38,555 nucleotides of DNA from Brevinema andersonii (GCF_900112165.1 NZ_FOKY01000009.1:1-38555), one strand, 5' to 3'. Positions 19,002-27,360 are shown, counted from the first letter of the stretch. Translations and numbers: made by a program. Notes: generated by a model from the sequence alone, not told the origin.

Positions 19002-20807
19002 AGTATAGATAACACCAACAGCTATTGCTCCAAATCCAACATTAGGGGCCATAATAGGAGATGCTATGTTTACACTCCAAGGTTCGCATCCTAAAATTTT
19101 AGAAATCTCTTTAATATATTCATTTAGGTAGAAATTATCAATCACTGTGTGAGATATAACAAATCCTTTTACTTTTCTGTTTTTGACATGAGTCTTTATA
19201 TTTTTCAAACTTTTTTGCAGTGCTTTGCTAAAACTGAATGCTGCTCCTGTAACATGGGCTTTTCCATCTTTTATTCCAATAATAGGGCGTAACCCAATAC
19301 CTTTAATAAAGTTTCCAGCTATAGATCCTAAACGTCCACTCTCTATAAGATGATCAATAGATCGGAAATTAATATATGCTTGGGTATTTTGAATGTAATT
19401 TTGAGCATTTTTTAATACTTCAGCATGGCTTAGGCCTTTATTAATATCTTCTGAGACCGAATAAGCAATTACTCCAGCAGATGCTGAAAGATGTCGGCTG
19501 TCAATAATATCAATAGGTAGTTGCTTTTTCAATTTTGCCAGCTTAATCCCTTGTACGGCGCTATTATAAGTTCCACTCACTCCTTGACTCATCGATAATA
19601 CAATAATTGAATCATAATAGTGAGATAAATAATTGTATATATCTGCAAATGCTTTAGGTGAAGGTTGAGAAGAGCGTCCTTTTTCTCCTGTTTCTTGTAC
19701 TCGTTTAGTGTATTGATAAAGATCCAAGGATCGATTATCATGATATACGCCTTCCGGTAGCTCTATGGTACATGGAACAACATGAATTTGGTTACGTTCT
19801 ATAAATTCTGCATCAAGAGCTACTCCTGAATCAATGACAAGAGCAATGGAATGTTTGCGGTGGTGGGCAACATTGTATTGCTGACGCATATCTTCAATTT
19901 TTTGGAAAGAAAAAGTTCCAAACTGTCGCAATTTTGCAAACATTTCTGCTGGATTATTTGTATGAAAATGAAGTCTTAATTTAGAGGAAGATCCTGCAGT
20001 AACAATAGAATCACTATCTTGGCTAAGAATTTCTAGGACCGCATTTTTATCAATATTCTCGCCAATGATACAAGTTTCCGTACAAAATCGATTATGAAGT
20101 GATTCTTCTGTTAATTGTTCGGCTTCTGCAATAGGAAGATCTGTATCTATTGCTAGAAGATGTTCCATATCATGATCTTCTCTCGAAAATGCTCGTTGGC
20201 TTAGTGTTTCTTTCATGCCTTCTAGGAACAAAACAAAACCTTTTGCTCCGGCATCTACAACTTTAGCTAATTTTATTGCTTCAAGTTGTTGTGCAGTGCT
20301 CTCGAGAGCTTGTTTTGCAATAATTTCCGCTTTATTAAAAAGATCGGTAAAATCATCAATATGAGTGCATTTTTCATGAATATAATCAGCCCATTCCCTA
20401 ATAACGGTTAAAATTGTACCTTCTTGTGGGGTTGGAACAGCATCATAGACATATTGTGATGCTTTTTTGACAATTTGTGCAAAATGTTTTGTTGTGATAT
20501 GGGCCATATCGTTCATTTCCTGTCCTATTCCATAAAGAAATTGAGCAAAAATAACGCCGCTATTGCCTCGAGCGCCATCTAATGCAGCATCTCCAATGCT
20601 TTTAGCTACTTCTTTAATGGTGCCATTTTCTTTTGCATGATAGATAACAGAGGTTACTGTTGCTGCCATATTTGATCCTGTATCTGCATCGGGAACAGGA
20701 AATACGTTAATTTTGTTGATTTCTTCTTGGTGTTCAATAAGTTTTTTACCTCCGGATAATATCGACCAATATAATTCTTTTCCAGATAAAGTTGAAAGAA
20801 TGGACAT
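18996..20807 (-). CDS. fatty acid kinase FakA-like (DhaL) / DegV (FakB-like) fusion
   Basis: FakA phosphorylates fatty acids bound to a separate DegV-fold carrier (FakB), feeding exogenous fatty acids into phospholipid synthesis; here both parts lie in one 603-residue chain. Residues 1 to about 200 form the DhaL kinase domain, with NVFPVPDADTGSNM (Asp40, Asp42) and DGARGNSGVIFAQFL. Residues about 235-315 match the FakA middle domain (RFCTETCIIG, LRLHFHTNNPAEMF, KIEDMRQQYN). From about 320 a DegV domain follows, with ALVIDSGVAL, SSQPSPKAF, SGTYNSAVQG and DSRHLSASAGV. The DegV part stands where FakA normally carries its own C-terminal domain. AGGAGG precedes the ATG. The reaction is inferred from the family. 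Confidence 0.85.
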   Translation of the reverse strand: MSILSTLSGKELYWSILSGGKKLIEHQEEINKINVFPVPDADTGSNMAATVTSVIYHAKENGTIKEVAKSIGDAALDGARGNSGVIFAQFLYGIGQEMNDMAHITTKHFAQIVKKASQYVYDAVPTPQEGTILTVIREWADYIHEKCTHIDDFTDLFNKAEIIAKQALESTAQQLEAIKLAKVVDAGAKGFVLFLEGMKETLSQRAFSREDHDMEHLLAIDTDLPIAEAEQLTEESLHNRFCTETCIIGENIDKNAVLEILSQDSDSIVTAGSSSKLRLHFHTNNPAEMFAKLRQFGTFSFQKIEDMRQQYNVAHHRKHSIALVIDSGVALDAEFIERNQIHVVPCTIELPEGVYHDNRSLDLYQYTKRVQETGEKGRSSQPSPKAFADIYNYLSHYYDSIIVLSMSQGVSGTYNSAVQGIKLAKLKKQLPIDIIDSRHLSASAGVIAYSVSEDINKGLSHAEVLKNAQNYIQNTQAYINFRSIDHLIESGRLGSIAGNFIKGIGLRPIIGIKDGKAHVTGAAFSFSKALQKSLKNIKTHVKNRKVKGFVISHTVIDNFYLNEYIKEISKILGCEPWSVNIASPIMAPNVGFGAIAVGVIYTD

Positions 20808-20821
20808 AGTGCCCTCCTAAT

Positions 20822-20892
20822 TTGCGAAAATATAATCTCTTGTACAGAGTTATAATCTTGCTATTATAATATAATTTAAATAATTTCGCAAG
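20822..20892. promoter_or_regulatory. inverted repeat flanking the promoter and leader of the FakA-DegV gene
   Basis: TTGCGAAA (20822-20829) and its reverse complement TTTCGCAA (20885-20892) frame the -10 region and leader; the second copy overlaps the -35 box. They could be two operator half-sites or pair across the leader. No regulator gene is adjacent. Confidence 0.35.
20863..20891 (-). promoter_or_regulatory. sigma-70 promoter of the FakA-DegV gene
   Basis: On the minus strand TTGCGA (20891-20886), 17 bases, TATAAT (20868-20863). It leaves a leader of about 50 bases before the start codon. Confidence 0.7.
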
Positions 20893-20944
20893 AAATTTCT
20901 ATTATATATTCTATATAATTAGAGATCAATAACAAAGAATAAGT

Positions 20945-20979
20945 TAGGAAAAAGGCCTCATAAAATATTGAGGCCTTTT
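20945..20979 (-). terminator. Rho-independent terminator of the beta-propeller lipoprotein gene
   Basis: AAAAGGCCTCA (20950-20960) pairs with TGAGGCCTTTT (20969-20979) across an 8-base loop. On the minus strand a T run follows. It lies 12 bases after the stop codon. Confidence 0.9.
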
Positions 20980-20991
20980 GAAATGATAAGT

Positions 20992-21963
20992 TTATTTTGA
21001 ACGAAGTTCACGTGGGAGACGCACAAAATACACTTTATTATTAAGAAATTCCGGGAACCAAATTTTATCCTTGTATACACTAAAATCTGCTGCAGAGTTA
21101 ACACCCGTACCTTTTGATACAAGTTGTTTGGTATTGGCATCGAATATATAGAAGCCCGTATCCCAATCGGAAACGATTACATATCCTTTAACATAAGCAA
21201 TGCCATCTAATTTGCCTCCCCCTAATGGTTCTGAGAGCCAGGGAGCAGATAAAGTGCCCACACTAAAATCATCGGTAGTAAATTGAAAATCATAAATATT
21301 TCCTTTAGCAGGCTGACCTCCAAATGTGGAATCTACTAAGAAAAGTTTATTCGATTCGGCATCATAAGTAATTCCGTTGATACCGTTTAGTGTTGCATTT
21401 AAGCCTGTAATAGGAATAACTTGAACAATAGAATCCAAATTGGGACTGAGTGTTATGCGATATAATGTTCCACTTCCGGTATCTGACAATACAATTGTTT
21501 CCTTATTAATTACAGCAACATCATTAAGAAAACTAGCATCTGCAATATTAAAAGTGGTTATTACTTTTCCTGTAGCTACGTTCAATAATTTTACGGATGG
21601 ATGATCTGATACAACCATAACATCATCATTTAAAAAAGCAAACCCTTTAGGATCATCTAATTTTCCTACGAATAACTTTTCTACTTGCGTGCCGTCAAAG
21701 GCAAATCGTGTGAAAAACCCTGCACGCTTAGATTTTCTCGGCTGGCCTCCAAGATTGGCTACATATACCATATTATTATGAATAGCAACGCTTTCTGGAG
21801 TAGAAAATTCAGTGACACCCGAATCAACAATCAGAATTTGTTTTTCTGAAGCTCCTGAAGTAGCCAAATAACGCGGCCTACATGATTGTTGTGTTTTTTT
21901 TCCAGTTCCGCAAGCAGAGGTTAACAGTGCCGCAACTAAGATAATATATTTTTGTACGTTCAT
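20992..21963 (-). CDS. lipoprotein with NHL/SMP-30-like beta-propeller
   Basis: The signal peptide ends in the lipobox LLTSAC, with Cys18 as the likely lipidated residue. The rest reads as short repeated beta-propeller blades, each with a hydrophobic strand and an Asp/Gly turn (for example FSTPESVAIHNNMVYVANLG, LDDPKGFAFLNDDVMVVSD, FLNDVAVINKETIVLSDTG, GINGITYDAESNKLFLVDS). Such propellers bind ligands or act as lactonase-like enzymes; no catalytic residues can be named here. AGGAGG precedes the ATG. It follows the SDR gene on the same strand after 65 bases, so both may share the A13-spacer promoter. Confidence 0.8.
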   Translation of the reverse strand: MNVQKYIILVAALLTSACGTGKKTQQSCRPRYLATSGASEKQILIVDSGVTEFSTPESVAIHNNMVYVANLGGQPRKSKRAGFFTRFAFDGTQVEKLFVGKLDDPKGFAFLNDDVMVVSDHPSVKLLNVATGKVITTFNIADASFLNDVAVINKETIVLSDTGSGTLYRITLSPNLDSIVQVIPITGLNATLNGINGITYDAESNKLFLVDSTFGGQPAKGNIYDFQFTTDDFSVGTLSAPWLSEPLGGGKLDGIAYVKGYVIVSDWDTGFYIFDANTKQLVSKGTGVNSAADFSVYKDKIWFPEFLNNKVYFVRLPRELRSK

Positions 21964-22028
21964 ATAATGTGCCTCCTATAAGATTTCTTTATTTTACCAT
22001 GCTTATGTATTACAAATCAATTTATTTG

Positions 22029-23030
22029 TTAAATATTATGTTGTGTTTTTTTCCACAAATACTTGTGCTGATGTGCCCATGCTATGGTATCACGGATTGT
22101 TTCTTCGAACGGGCGTACCGTATAGCCAAGTTCTGTTTTGGCTTTGTCGTGGCGAAGGTCAGCATTAGAGAACAAAATCGCCAACGATTCAGGAGTGAGG
22201 AGTGGTTCTAAATTAAGAAGAGAATAGAGTGGAGACATAATATGTGCCCCAAAATATGCCAAAGATTTCGGCATATTAACAAAAAAATGTTTCCTTCCAA
22301 GCACTTTATCGACAATTTTTTTCTGATCGCTGACACTGAGAATATGTCCTGATAGAATATAACGTTCGCCAATTGTGCCTTTTTGGTCTGCCAGCAAGAT
22401 ACCTTGCACGACATCTCGCACATCCACGAAATTATAAGCCCCTTTAACTCCCATGCAAAGCCATGTTGTCATTGCGTTAATGACCAACCCCATTTGTGAT
22501 GGCATGTAATCGTGAGGGCCTACAACTCCCGCAGGATGCACGATAACAGCATTAAGGCCTTTATTTTTGACAGTATTTAAAAGATAATTTGTAGCAATAG
22601 CTTTGGTTTGACCATATTTTCCTAAGGCTGTTTTTTCACATACAGGTGTATTTTCTGTGAGTGGCTCGCCATGAGGTCTGTCACTTATTGCATGTACAGA
22701 ACTTGTATAAATCAATTTGATGCCCTGTTCCGAGCAAATATCGCATACGTTTTTTGTACCGTTGACATTTGTATCATACAATTCTTTGTTAGAGCCGGGC
22801 AAAATGGAAATAACAGCCGCTAAATGAAATACTTTTTCTGCACCTTGAAATGCTTTTTGCAACGATGCCTTATCACGTATGTCTCCATAAGCAATTTCAA
22901 CATCTAAGTCGTCAATCGGAATAGTAGTTGACCCCGGACGAACTAATACTCTTACTTTTTCGCCATTTTTGAGTAACTCACGTACTAACACGTTGCCGAT
23001 ATGGCCTGTAGCACCTGTAATAACAATCAT
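22029..23030 (-). CDS. extended SDR, NAD(P)-dependent epimerase/dehydratase family
   Basis: The Rossmann signature VITGATGHIGNVLV stands at the N-terminus. HLAAVIS, YTSSVHAIS and the catalytic YGQTK (Tyr-x-x-x-Lys) follow in order, and VHPAGVVGP is the usual substrate-side motif. The 333 residues match the dihydroflavonol-reductase/3-beta-hydroxysteroid-dehydrogenase-like branch; the substrate is unknown. GAGAGG precedes the ATG with a 7-base spacing. The promoter spacer contains a run of 13 A, so expression may switch. Confidence 0.85.
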   Translation of the reverse strand: MIVITGATGHIGNVLVRELLKNGEKVRVLVRPGSTTIPIDDLDVEIAYGDIRDKASLQKAFQGAEKVFHLAAVISILPGSNKELYDTNVNGTKNVCDICSEQGIKLIYTSSVHAISDRPHGEPLTENTPVCEKTALGKYGQTKAIATNYLLNTVKNKGLNAVIVHPAGVVGPHDYMPSQMGLVINAMTTWLCMGVKGAYNFVDVRDVVQGILLADQKGTIGERYILSGHILSVSDQKKIVDKVLGRKHFFVNMPKSLAYFGAHIMSPLYSLLNLEPLLTPESLAILFSNADLRHDKAKTELGYTVRPFEETIRDTIAWAHQHKYLWKKTQHNI

Positions 23031-23071
23031 AATAATGCCTCTCTTAAAAGTTAAAATAAAAATAATAGCAT

Positions 23072-23100
23072 ATTGTATTTTTTTTTTTTTGAAAAGTCAA
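23072..23100 (-). promoter_or_regulatory. promoter with an A13 run in its spacer (possible phase-variable promoter)
   Basis: On the minus strand TTGACT (23100-23095) and TACAAT (23077-23072) are exactly 17 bases apart. Thirteen of the 17 spacer bases are one A run (T at 23078-23090 on the plus strand). Gain or loss of one or two A would move the spacer off its optimum. Confidence 0.7.
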
Positions 23101-23353
23101 TAAGCATAATATAAAATTATCAGGTGCTGCAATGAGAGGTTTAGTCTTATAATTGCATAGAAATTTATTTAGATGATAAACCATTTTTATATTTCTGATT
23201 CTAACATTTATTAGCAAAAAGTTTAGGTTATTGTTGTAAGAGTAAACATTTATTCTAGATAGAAAATAGTTAACTCTTGAAATTAACTATGATTAATGTG
23301 GATACTTGTTTTTGTTGATAAAAGATTGAGTTAAAATTTAAAATATGATATAT

Positions 23354-23382
23354 TTGATATTTAGAAAAAATTAATTTATAAT
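23354..23382 (+). promoter_or_regulatory. sigma-70 promoter of the outer-membrane barrel gene
   Basis: TTGATA (23354-23359), 17 bases, TATAAT (23377-23382), 33 bases before the ATG. The rest of the gap 23101-23353 is AT-rich and I see nothing else in it. Confidence 0.7.
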
Positions 23383-23415
23383 TTGTAAGCTTAATTTGGG
23401 GATTGAGGAGGATTT

Positions 23416-24081
23416 ATGAAGTATTATATGGCTTTCTCCTTCTTTTTATTGTTCAGTGTTCCATTGTTCAGTCAACAAACAGCCCCGCTTTCTTTAAAAG
23501 CTCAGAAAATCCAAGCAGAACTTGAAAATGAAAGTCTGCCTGAGCTTCCAAATACGGAAAAAGTTGCAGAAAACTCTGAAATCAAACAAGAAATCCCTGA
23601 TTCTTTAAATATTGATTCTCAGGAAGTTGTCAAAAAAAGCCGAACCGTACCTAACGAAGGAAAACCTTTTTTTACATTGTCGGGTGGCCTTGCCCCATAT
23701 CAGGCAAACTTAGGCATTTTAAAATATTTTATTCCAGAATGGTGGGGACAAATCGAAATCGGTATGACTATTTTTCCCAATGTGCCTGTTAACGATTATT
23801 ATACTGCTATACAATTTTTTAAACCTTATATAGCATTAAAAATTATTACCGGTTATTCATTTTTTACAAAAAAACAATTTGAAATGTCTCTGTTTGTGCA
23901 AGCGCAAGCTGCATTTATCGGTACCACGGAAATTCCTATTATTCCTGCAGCTGGATTTCGGTTTACAATCAGCTTTTTCTGGCTTGATGTAGCGGTTGGC
24001 TATGCGGTAACGGTTGGGGGTACGTTAAGTCCTATATTTAGCGGTGTACAACCTGTAATTGCCTTAGGATTCCGTTTCTGA
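23416..24081 (+). CDS. predicted outer-membrane beta-barrel protein
   Basis: A signal peptide (about residues 1-19, ending LFSQQ) is followed by a polar, acidic linker (about 20-80). About 135 residues of alternating aromatic and small residues then look like an eight-stranded barrel: GKPFFTLSGGLAPY, WWGQIEIGMTIFP, FKPYIALKIITGYSFF, FEMSLFVQAQAAFIG, ISFFWLDVAVGYAVTVGG. The C-terminus IALGFRF ends in Phe, as outer-membrane insertion signals do. GAGGAGG precedes the ATG. I do not recognise a specific family. It is the first gene of a two-gene unit with the reductase-like gene. Confidence 0.65.
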   Translation: MKYYMAFSFFLLFSVPLFSQQTAPLSLKAQKIQAELENESLPELPNTEKVAENSEIKQEIPDSLNIDSQEVVKKSRTVPNEGKPFFTLSGGLAPYQANLGILKYFIPEWWGQIEIGMTIFPNVPVNDYYTAIQFFKPYIALKIITGYSFFTKKQFEMSLFVQAQAAFIGTTEIPIIPAAGFRFTISFFWLDVAVGYAVTVGGTLSPIFSGVQPVIALGFRF

Positions 24082-24102
24082 CGTTATGGAGGATCAATTA
24101 TT

Positions 24103-24873
24103 ATGAGTGAAGGATTGTTTTATAATGTAACTTTTTCTGTCTTTCTTTTACTCCCTTTTATAGTTTTTTTAGGGTTGGTTTTTGGTAAAGTAAAAGCTCC
24201 TTATGGTCGTTATACAACTCCGGCATGGGGTCCTATCATTCCTGCTAAATTGGGATGGATCATTATGGAAGCACCGTCTTCTATTTTGTTTCTGGTGTTT
24301 TTTTTGCTGGCACCAAGTTTGACACCAGGACAGATAGCCCTTTTTTTTATTTGGCAATTTCATTATTTTTATCGAAGCTTTATTTATCCTTTTCTGTCGC
24401 AGCACAGTAAGGGAATGGCTGTAGTATTAATGTTTTCAGCGTTAATATTTCAAGTTTTTAATACATACTTCCAAGCTCGCTGGATCTATAAGTTTGCACC
24501 TCCTGATTTTTACGGAGATGGCTATTTGACGTCTTGGCAATTTATTTTGGGATTGGCAATATTTTTGTTGGGTACTTTTATCAATCGTCAGTCTGATACT
24601 ATCTTAAGGCATTTACGTTCATCTTCGGATAATAAATCGTATAAAATTCCATATGGAGGCTTATTTCGCTTGGTTTCGTGTCCTAATTATCTTGGTGAAA
24701 TTATTATTTGGTTAGGATGGGCTATAATGTTAAAATCTTGGGTTGGTTTTGCATTTTTCTTATGGACTGTTAGTAATCTTGTCCCTCGCGCGATGATGAA
24801 TCATCAATGGTATCTGGAACGATTTCCTAATTATCCGAAAGATCGAAAAGTATTAATTCCCCATATTTTTTGA
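24103..24873 (+). CDS. steroid 5-alpha-reductase (SRD5A/DUF1295) family membrane protein
   Basis: The protein has about six hydrophobic helices over 256 residues. Its C-terminal half carries the family signature: INRQSDTILRHLR, YKIPYGGLFRLVSCPNYLGE and IWLGWA. Family members are integral-membrane reductases of C=C bonds in sterols, polyprenols or long acyl chains, using NADPH. Bacterial substrates are mostly unknown. GGAGG (24088-24092) precedes the ATG. The stop codon lies at the loop of a perfect 23-bp inverted repeat. It follows the barrel gene after 21 bases. Confidence 0.85.
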   Translation: MSEGLFYNVTFSVFLLLPFIVFLGLVFGKVKAPYGRYTTPAWGPIIPAKLGWIIMEAPSSILFLVFFLLAPSLTPGQIALFFIWQFHYFYRSFIYPFLSQHSKGMAVVLMFSALIFQVFNTYFQARWIYKFAPPDFYGDGYLTSWQFILGLAIFLLGTFINRQSDTILRHLRSSSDNKSYKIPYGGLFRLVSCPNYLGEIIIWLGWAIMLKSWVGFAFFLWTVSNLVPRAMMNHQWYLERFPNYPKDRKVLIPHIF

Positions 24874-24895
24874 AAAATATGGGGAATTAATACTT
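24848..24895. terminator. perfect 23-bp inverted repeat around the reductase stop codon
   Basis: Bases 24848-24870 are exactly complementary to 24873-24895, leaving only TG at the centre; the TGA stop (24871-24873) spans the tip. No U-tract follows on the plus strand; a short T run follows on the minus strand. It probably acts as a terminator or mRNA-end stem. It lies just before the broken glycosyltransferase gene. Confidence 0.75.
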
Positions 24896-24912
24896 AACAA
24901 AAAAGAAAAAGG

Positions 24913-25838
24913 AGGTTATAGTGCGCAACCGACTATAAAGATATTGCATCGCATATATTTTGGTTTTGATGGAAGAAAAGATCTTTATCAAGAGTATCTA
25001 GAAACATGGAAAGACCAACTACCTAACTATGAAATTAAATTATGGAGTGCTAAAAATTTGCCGTTGGATATAATTATTTTACTTGCACAATGGCTTCTCA
25101 AAAAAACGGTGCATTTCTAAGCGATTATTTTCGTTGGTGGGTATTACGTGAATATGGAGGGATTTATTTAGATGCTGATATAGAAATAGTTAATGGAGAA
25201 AAATTTAATCAGGTAGTAGAAGAATTAGAACAAGGCCAACATCATAGTTTCATGGGATTTTCAGGTAATGGATTGCCCACATATGACTGGATTGCAGAAT
25301 CTGTTGGCTCGAAAAAAACTCTCCTTTATCAGTGTTTGTGTGTAGTTTATATGATAATATGGGACCTTTATCTTATTTGGATAAGCATTCTATTACAGCT
25401 CCAAATTTATTAGCTTGCTACTTTGCATACCATGGTTATTTTATTGAAAATAATGGTAAATATTCGGGAGAGGTCGATAAAATTATCGATATTTTGGGAG
25501 TCTGAATATATCCAAAAGAATATTTTCATCCGGTAGAAATTTATCCCTATCCTTTAATTGAGAAACTAGGGATAAATCTTTGTGCACCGAATGTCACTGA
25601 AAATACATGCCTTTGTCATCATGCTTCTTCTTCATGGTTGCCAGAAACGCATATTTCGCATCAAAGGTTCCGGAAAGTGTTGGAAAAAAGACCTATGTTT
25701 GCTGATTATTATAAGAGTTTAGAGGAAGTAGAACAAGCTGCACGTGAAACAGAAATTTTTTTTAGCGATGGCATGACAAAAAGATTTTCTTTTATGAAAG
25801 CACTTTTGCAAAAAATGAAGAGGTTGACGAAAATCTAA
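24913..25838 (+). pseudogene. broken DXD glycosyltransferase (capsular polysaccharide type)
   Basis: Translation in pieces recovers a full-length relative of the intact gene at 27506-28396: ILHRIYFGFDGRKDLYQEYL, then SDYFRWWVLREYGGIYLDAD with the metal-binding DAD, then a C-terminal part. Four lesions are visible. The Shine-Dalgarno AAGGAGG is followed by ATAGTGCG, with no in-frame start. A frameshift lies near 25065-25075. A second lies in the A7 run at 25312-25318. A TGA at 25503-25505 stands where the intact copy has Arg (GVRIYPK), consistent with CGA to TGA. The last piece runs to the TAA at 25836-25838. It could also be an OFF phase if slippage dominates, but the nonsense codon argues for decay. 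Confidence 0.88.
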
Positions 25839-25852
25839 AAATTATTTATAAT
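25824..25852 (+). promoter_or_regulatory. sigma-70 promoter of gpsA-recX
   Basis: TTGACG (25824-25829), 17 bases, TATAAT (25847-25852). The -35 box lies inside the last codons of the broken glycosyltransferase. Confidence 0.8.
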
Positions 25853-25881
25853 ATCCTATTGTGAAGAAATAAGGAGCCATT

Positions 25882-26868
25882 ATGAATAATATTGTTGTAT
25901 TAGGGGCCGGAAGTTGGGGAACAGCGTTGTCTGTGGTTCTTCGTGAACACAATAATGTCACATTGTGGAATGCACTGCCGGAAACTCTCAATATTATTCA
26001 AAAAGATGATCAAAATACTAAATATCTGCCCGGTATCAGCTTGGAGAATATTAATTTAGAATATGATCTTGCACAGGCAGTACACGGAAAAGATATGATC
26101 TTAATTGCTATTCCTAGTAAATTCTATAGAAATCTACTCGATCAATTAAAAATTTTGACTTCGAAAGATCAAATTATTGTCAGTGCTACGAAAGGCATAG
26201 AGTTGGATCCGATACGCACAATGACGGAATTGATTGAGGAAATTATCCCTCATAAGGCTGCTGTGGCTTTAAGTGGTCCCTCGCATGCTGAAGAAGTTGG
26301 AATGCAAAAATTTACTTGTTTAGTAGCAGCGTCAAAAGATATGCAAGCTGCTAAACAAGTGCAAGAATGTTTTTCTACGTCATGGGTGCGGGTTTATACG
26401 AACATCGATCCGAAAGGAGTCGAAATCGGTGCTGCTATAAAAAATGTTGTTGCTATAGCTGCTGGTATTGTAGTTGCGGGAAATTATGGAGACAACGCTC
26501 TAGCTGCATTGGTTACGCGGGGTCTTGCGGAAATGATCCGTTTTGGGACTTTTGTGGGTGGCGATCCTCAAACATTTACCGGGCTTGCTGGTATAGGAGA
26601 TTTAATTGTTACTTGTTATTCTGCCCATTCACGCAATAGATATGTTGGAGAGCAGATTCTTGCGGGAAAAAAAGTTGATGATATCCAGCAATCTATGTCT
26701 CAAATCCCTGAAGGAGTCAGAGCGGTGAAGCTTATTTACCAGTTTGCATGTGATAATAATATTTCTATGCCTATTGTTGAATCCGTATATAAAATTTTAT
26801 ACGAAAATATGAGCTTGCGGGAGTGGGAAAATGCGTTAACGGATCGTCCTTATAAAATTGAGTATTAA
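25882..26868 (+). CDS. gpsA: glycerol-3-phosphate dehydrogenase [NAD(P)+]
   Basis: GpsA reduces dihydroxyacetone phosphate to sn-glycerol 3-phosphate, the backbone of phospholipids. The N-terminal VLGAGSWGTALS is the dinucleotide-binding loop. SATKGIE, LSGPSHAEEV, AIKNVVAIAAGI (with the catalytic-region Lys), NALAALVTRGLAEM, TFTGLAGIGDLIVTC and HSRNRYVGEQI follow in family order. Its 328 residues are full length. AAGGAG lies eight bases before the ATG. The product would supply the lipid pathway that the FakA-DegV fusion probably also feeds. Confidence 0.97.
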   Translation: MNNIVVLGAGSWGTALSVVLREHNNVTLWNALPETLNIIQKDDQNTKYLPGISLENINLEYDLAQAVHGKDMILIAIPSKFYRNLLDQLKILTSKDQIIVSATKGIELDPIRTMTELIEEIIPHKAAVALSGPSHAEEVGMQKFTCLVAASKDMQAAKQVQECFSTSWVRVYTNIDPKGVEIGAAIKNVVAIAAGIVVAGNYGDNALAALVTRGLAEMIRFGTFVGGDPQTFTGLAGIGDLIVTCYSAHSRNRYVGEQILAGKKVDDIQQSMSQIPEGVRAVKLIYQFACDNNISMPIVESVYKILYENMSLREWENALTDRPYKIEY

Positions 26869-26874
26869 AATCCC

Positions 26875-27354
26875 ATGGAAAAATATACTTTAGAGCAGTT
26901 GCAGAATAAAATTCTATATTTTATTAATTATAGAATAAGATCTCGGCAGGAAGTACTTGTGAAGCTGAAACAATTAGCTGCTACTGAAGATCAAATTCAT
27001 GCATTAATGGATCAATTAGTTTCTCATGGTTTGTTAGATGATGAAAGATTTATTCATTTTTTTATTAATGAAAATTTATATGTGAAAAAACGCAGTATTT
27101 CCTATACAAAGCAAGTGTTAAAACAAAAAGGATTTAAGGAGCATTTAATTAATGATGCATTGTTGGAATTTTTGGAGTACAATGAATTTTCAGAATTAGA
27201 ACAGGCTGTCCATGCCTTAAAACAAAAATACAGTACCAATAGCATATTAGAAAGTAAAAAAATGCTTGCATTTTTGGGAAGAAGAGGATTTTCTTACTCT
27301 GTTGCTTTTGATGCTGTCAAATTATATTTAAGAAATGATCATAACTTTGAATAA
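26875..27354 (+). CDS. recX: RecX family regulator of RecA
   Basis: RecX binds RecA filaments and limits their extension. The 159 residues form three-helix repeats, with the signature INYRIRSRQEVLVKL, LLDDERFIHFFINENL and a later QVLKQKGFKEHLINDALLEF. It begins six bases after gpsA with no clear Shine-Dalgarno of its own, so it probably depends on translation of gpsA. recA itself is not in the window. Confidence 0.85.
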   Translation: MEKYTLEQLQNKILYFINYRIRSRQEVLVKLKQLAATEDQIHALMDQLVSHGLLDDERFIHFFINENLYVKKRSISYTKQVLKQKGFKEHLINDALLEFLEYNEFSELEQAVHALKQKYSTNSILESKKMLAFLGRRGFSYSVAFDAVKLYLRNDHNFE

Positions 27355-27360
27355 TTCATA

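Noticed and set aside
25090-25413. Independent short glycosyltransferase starting at 25090
   Set aside because: The upstream N-terminal HRIYFGFDG part is present in another frame, so this is the middle piece of the broken gene, not a shorter gene.
25638-25838. Separate small gene of 66 codons
   Set aside because: Its sequence aligns with the C-terminal part of the intact paralogue; it is the tail of the broken glycosyltransferase.
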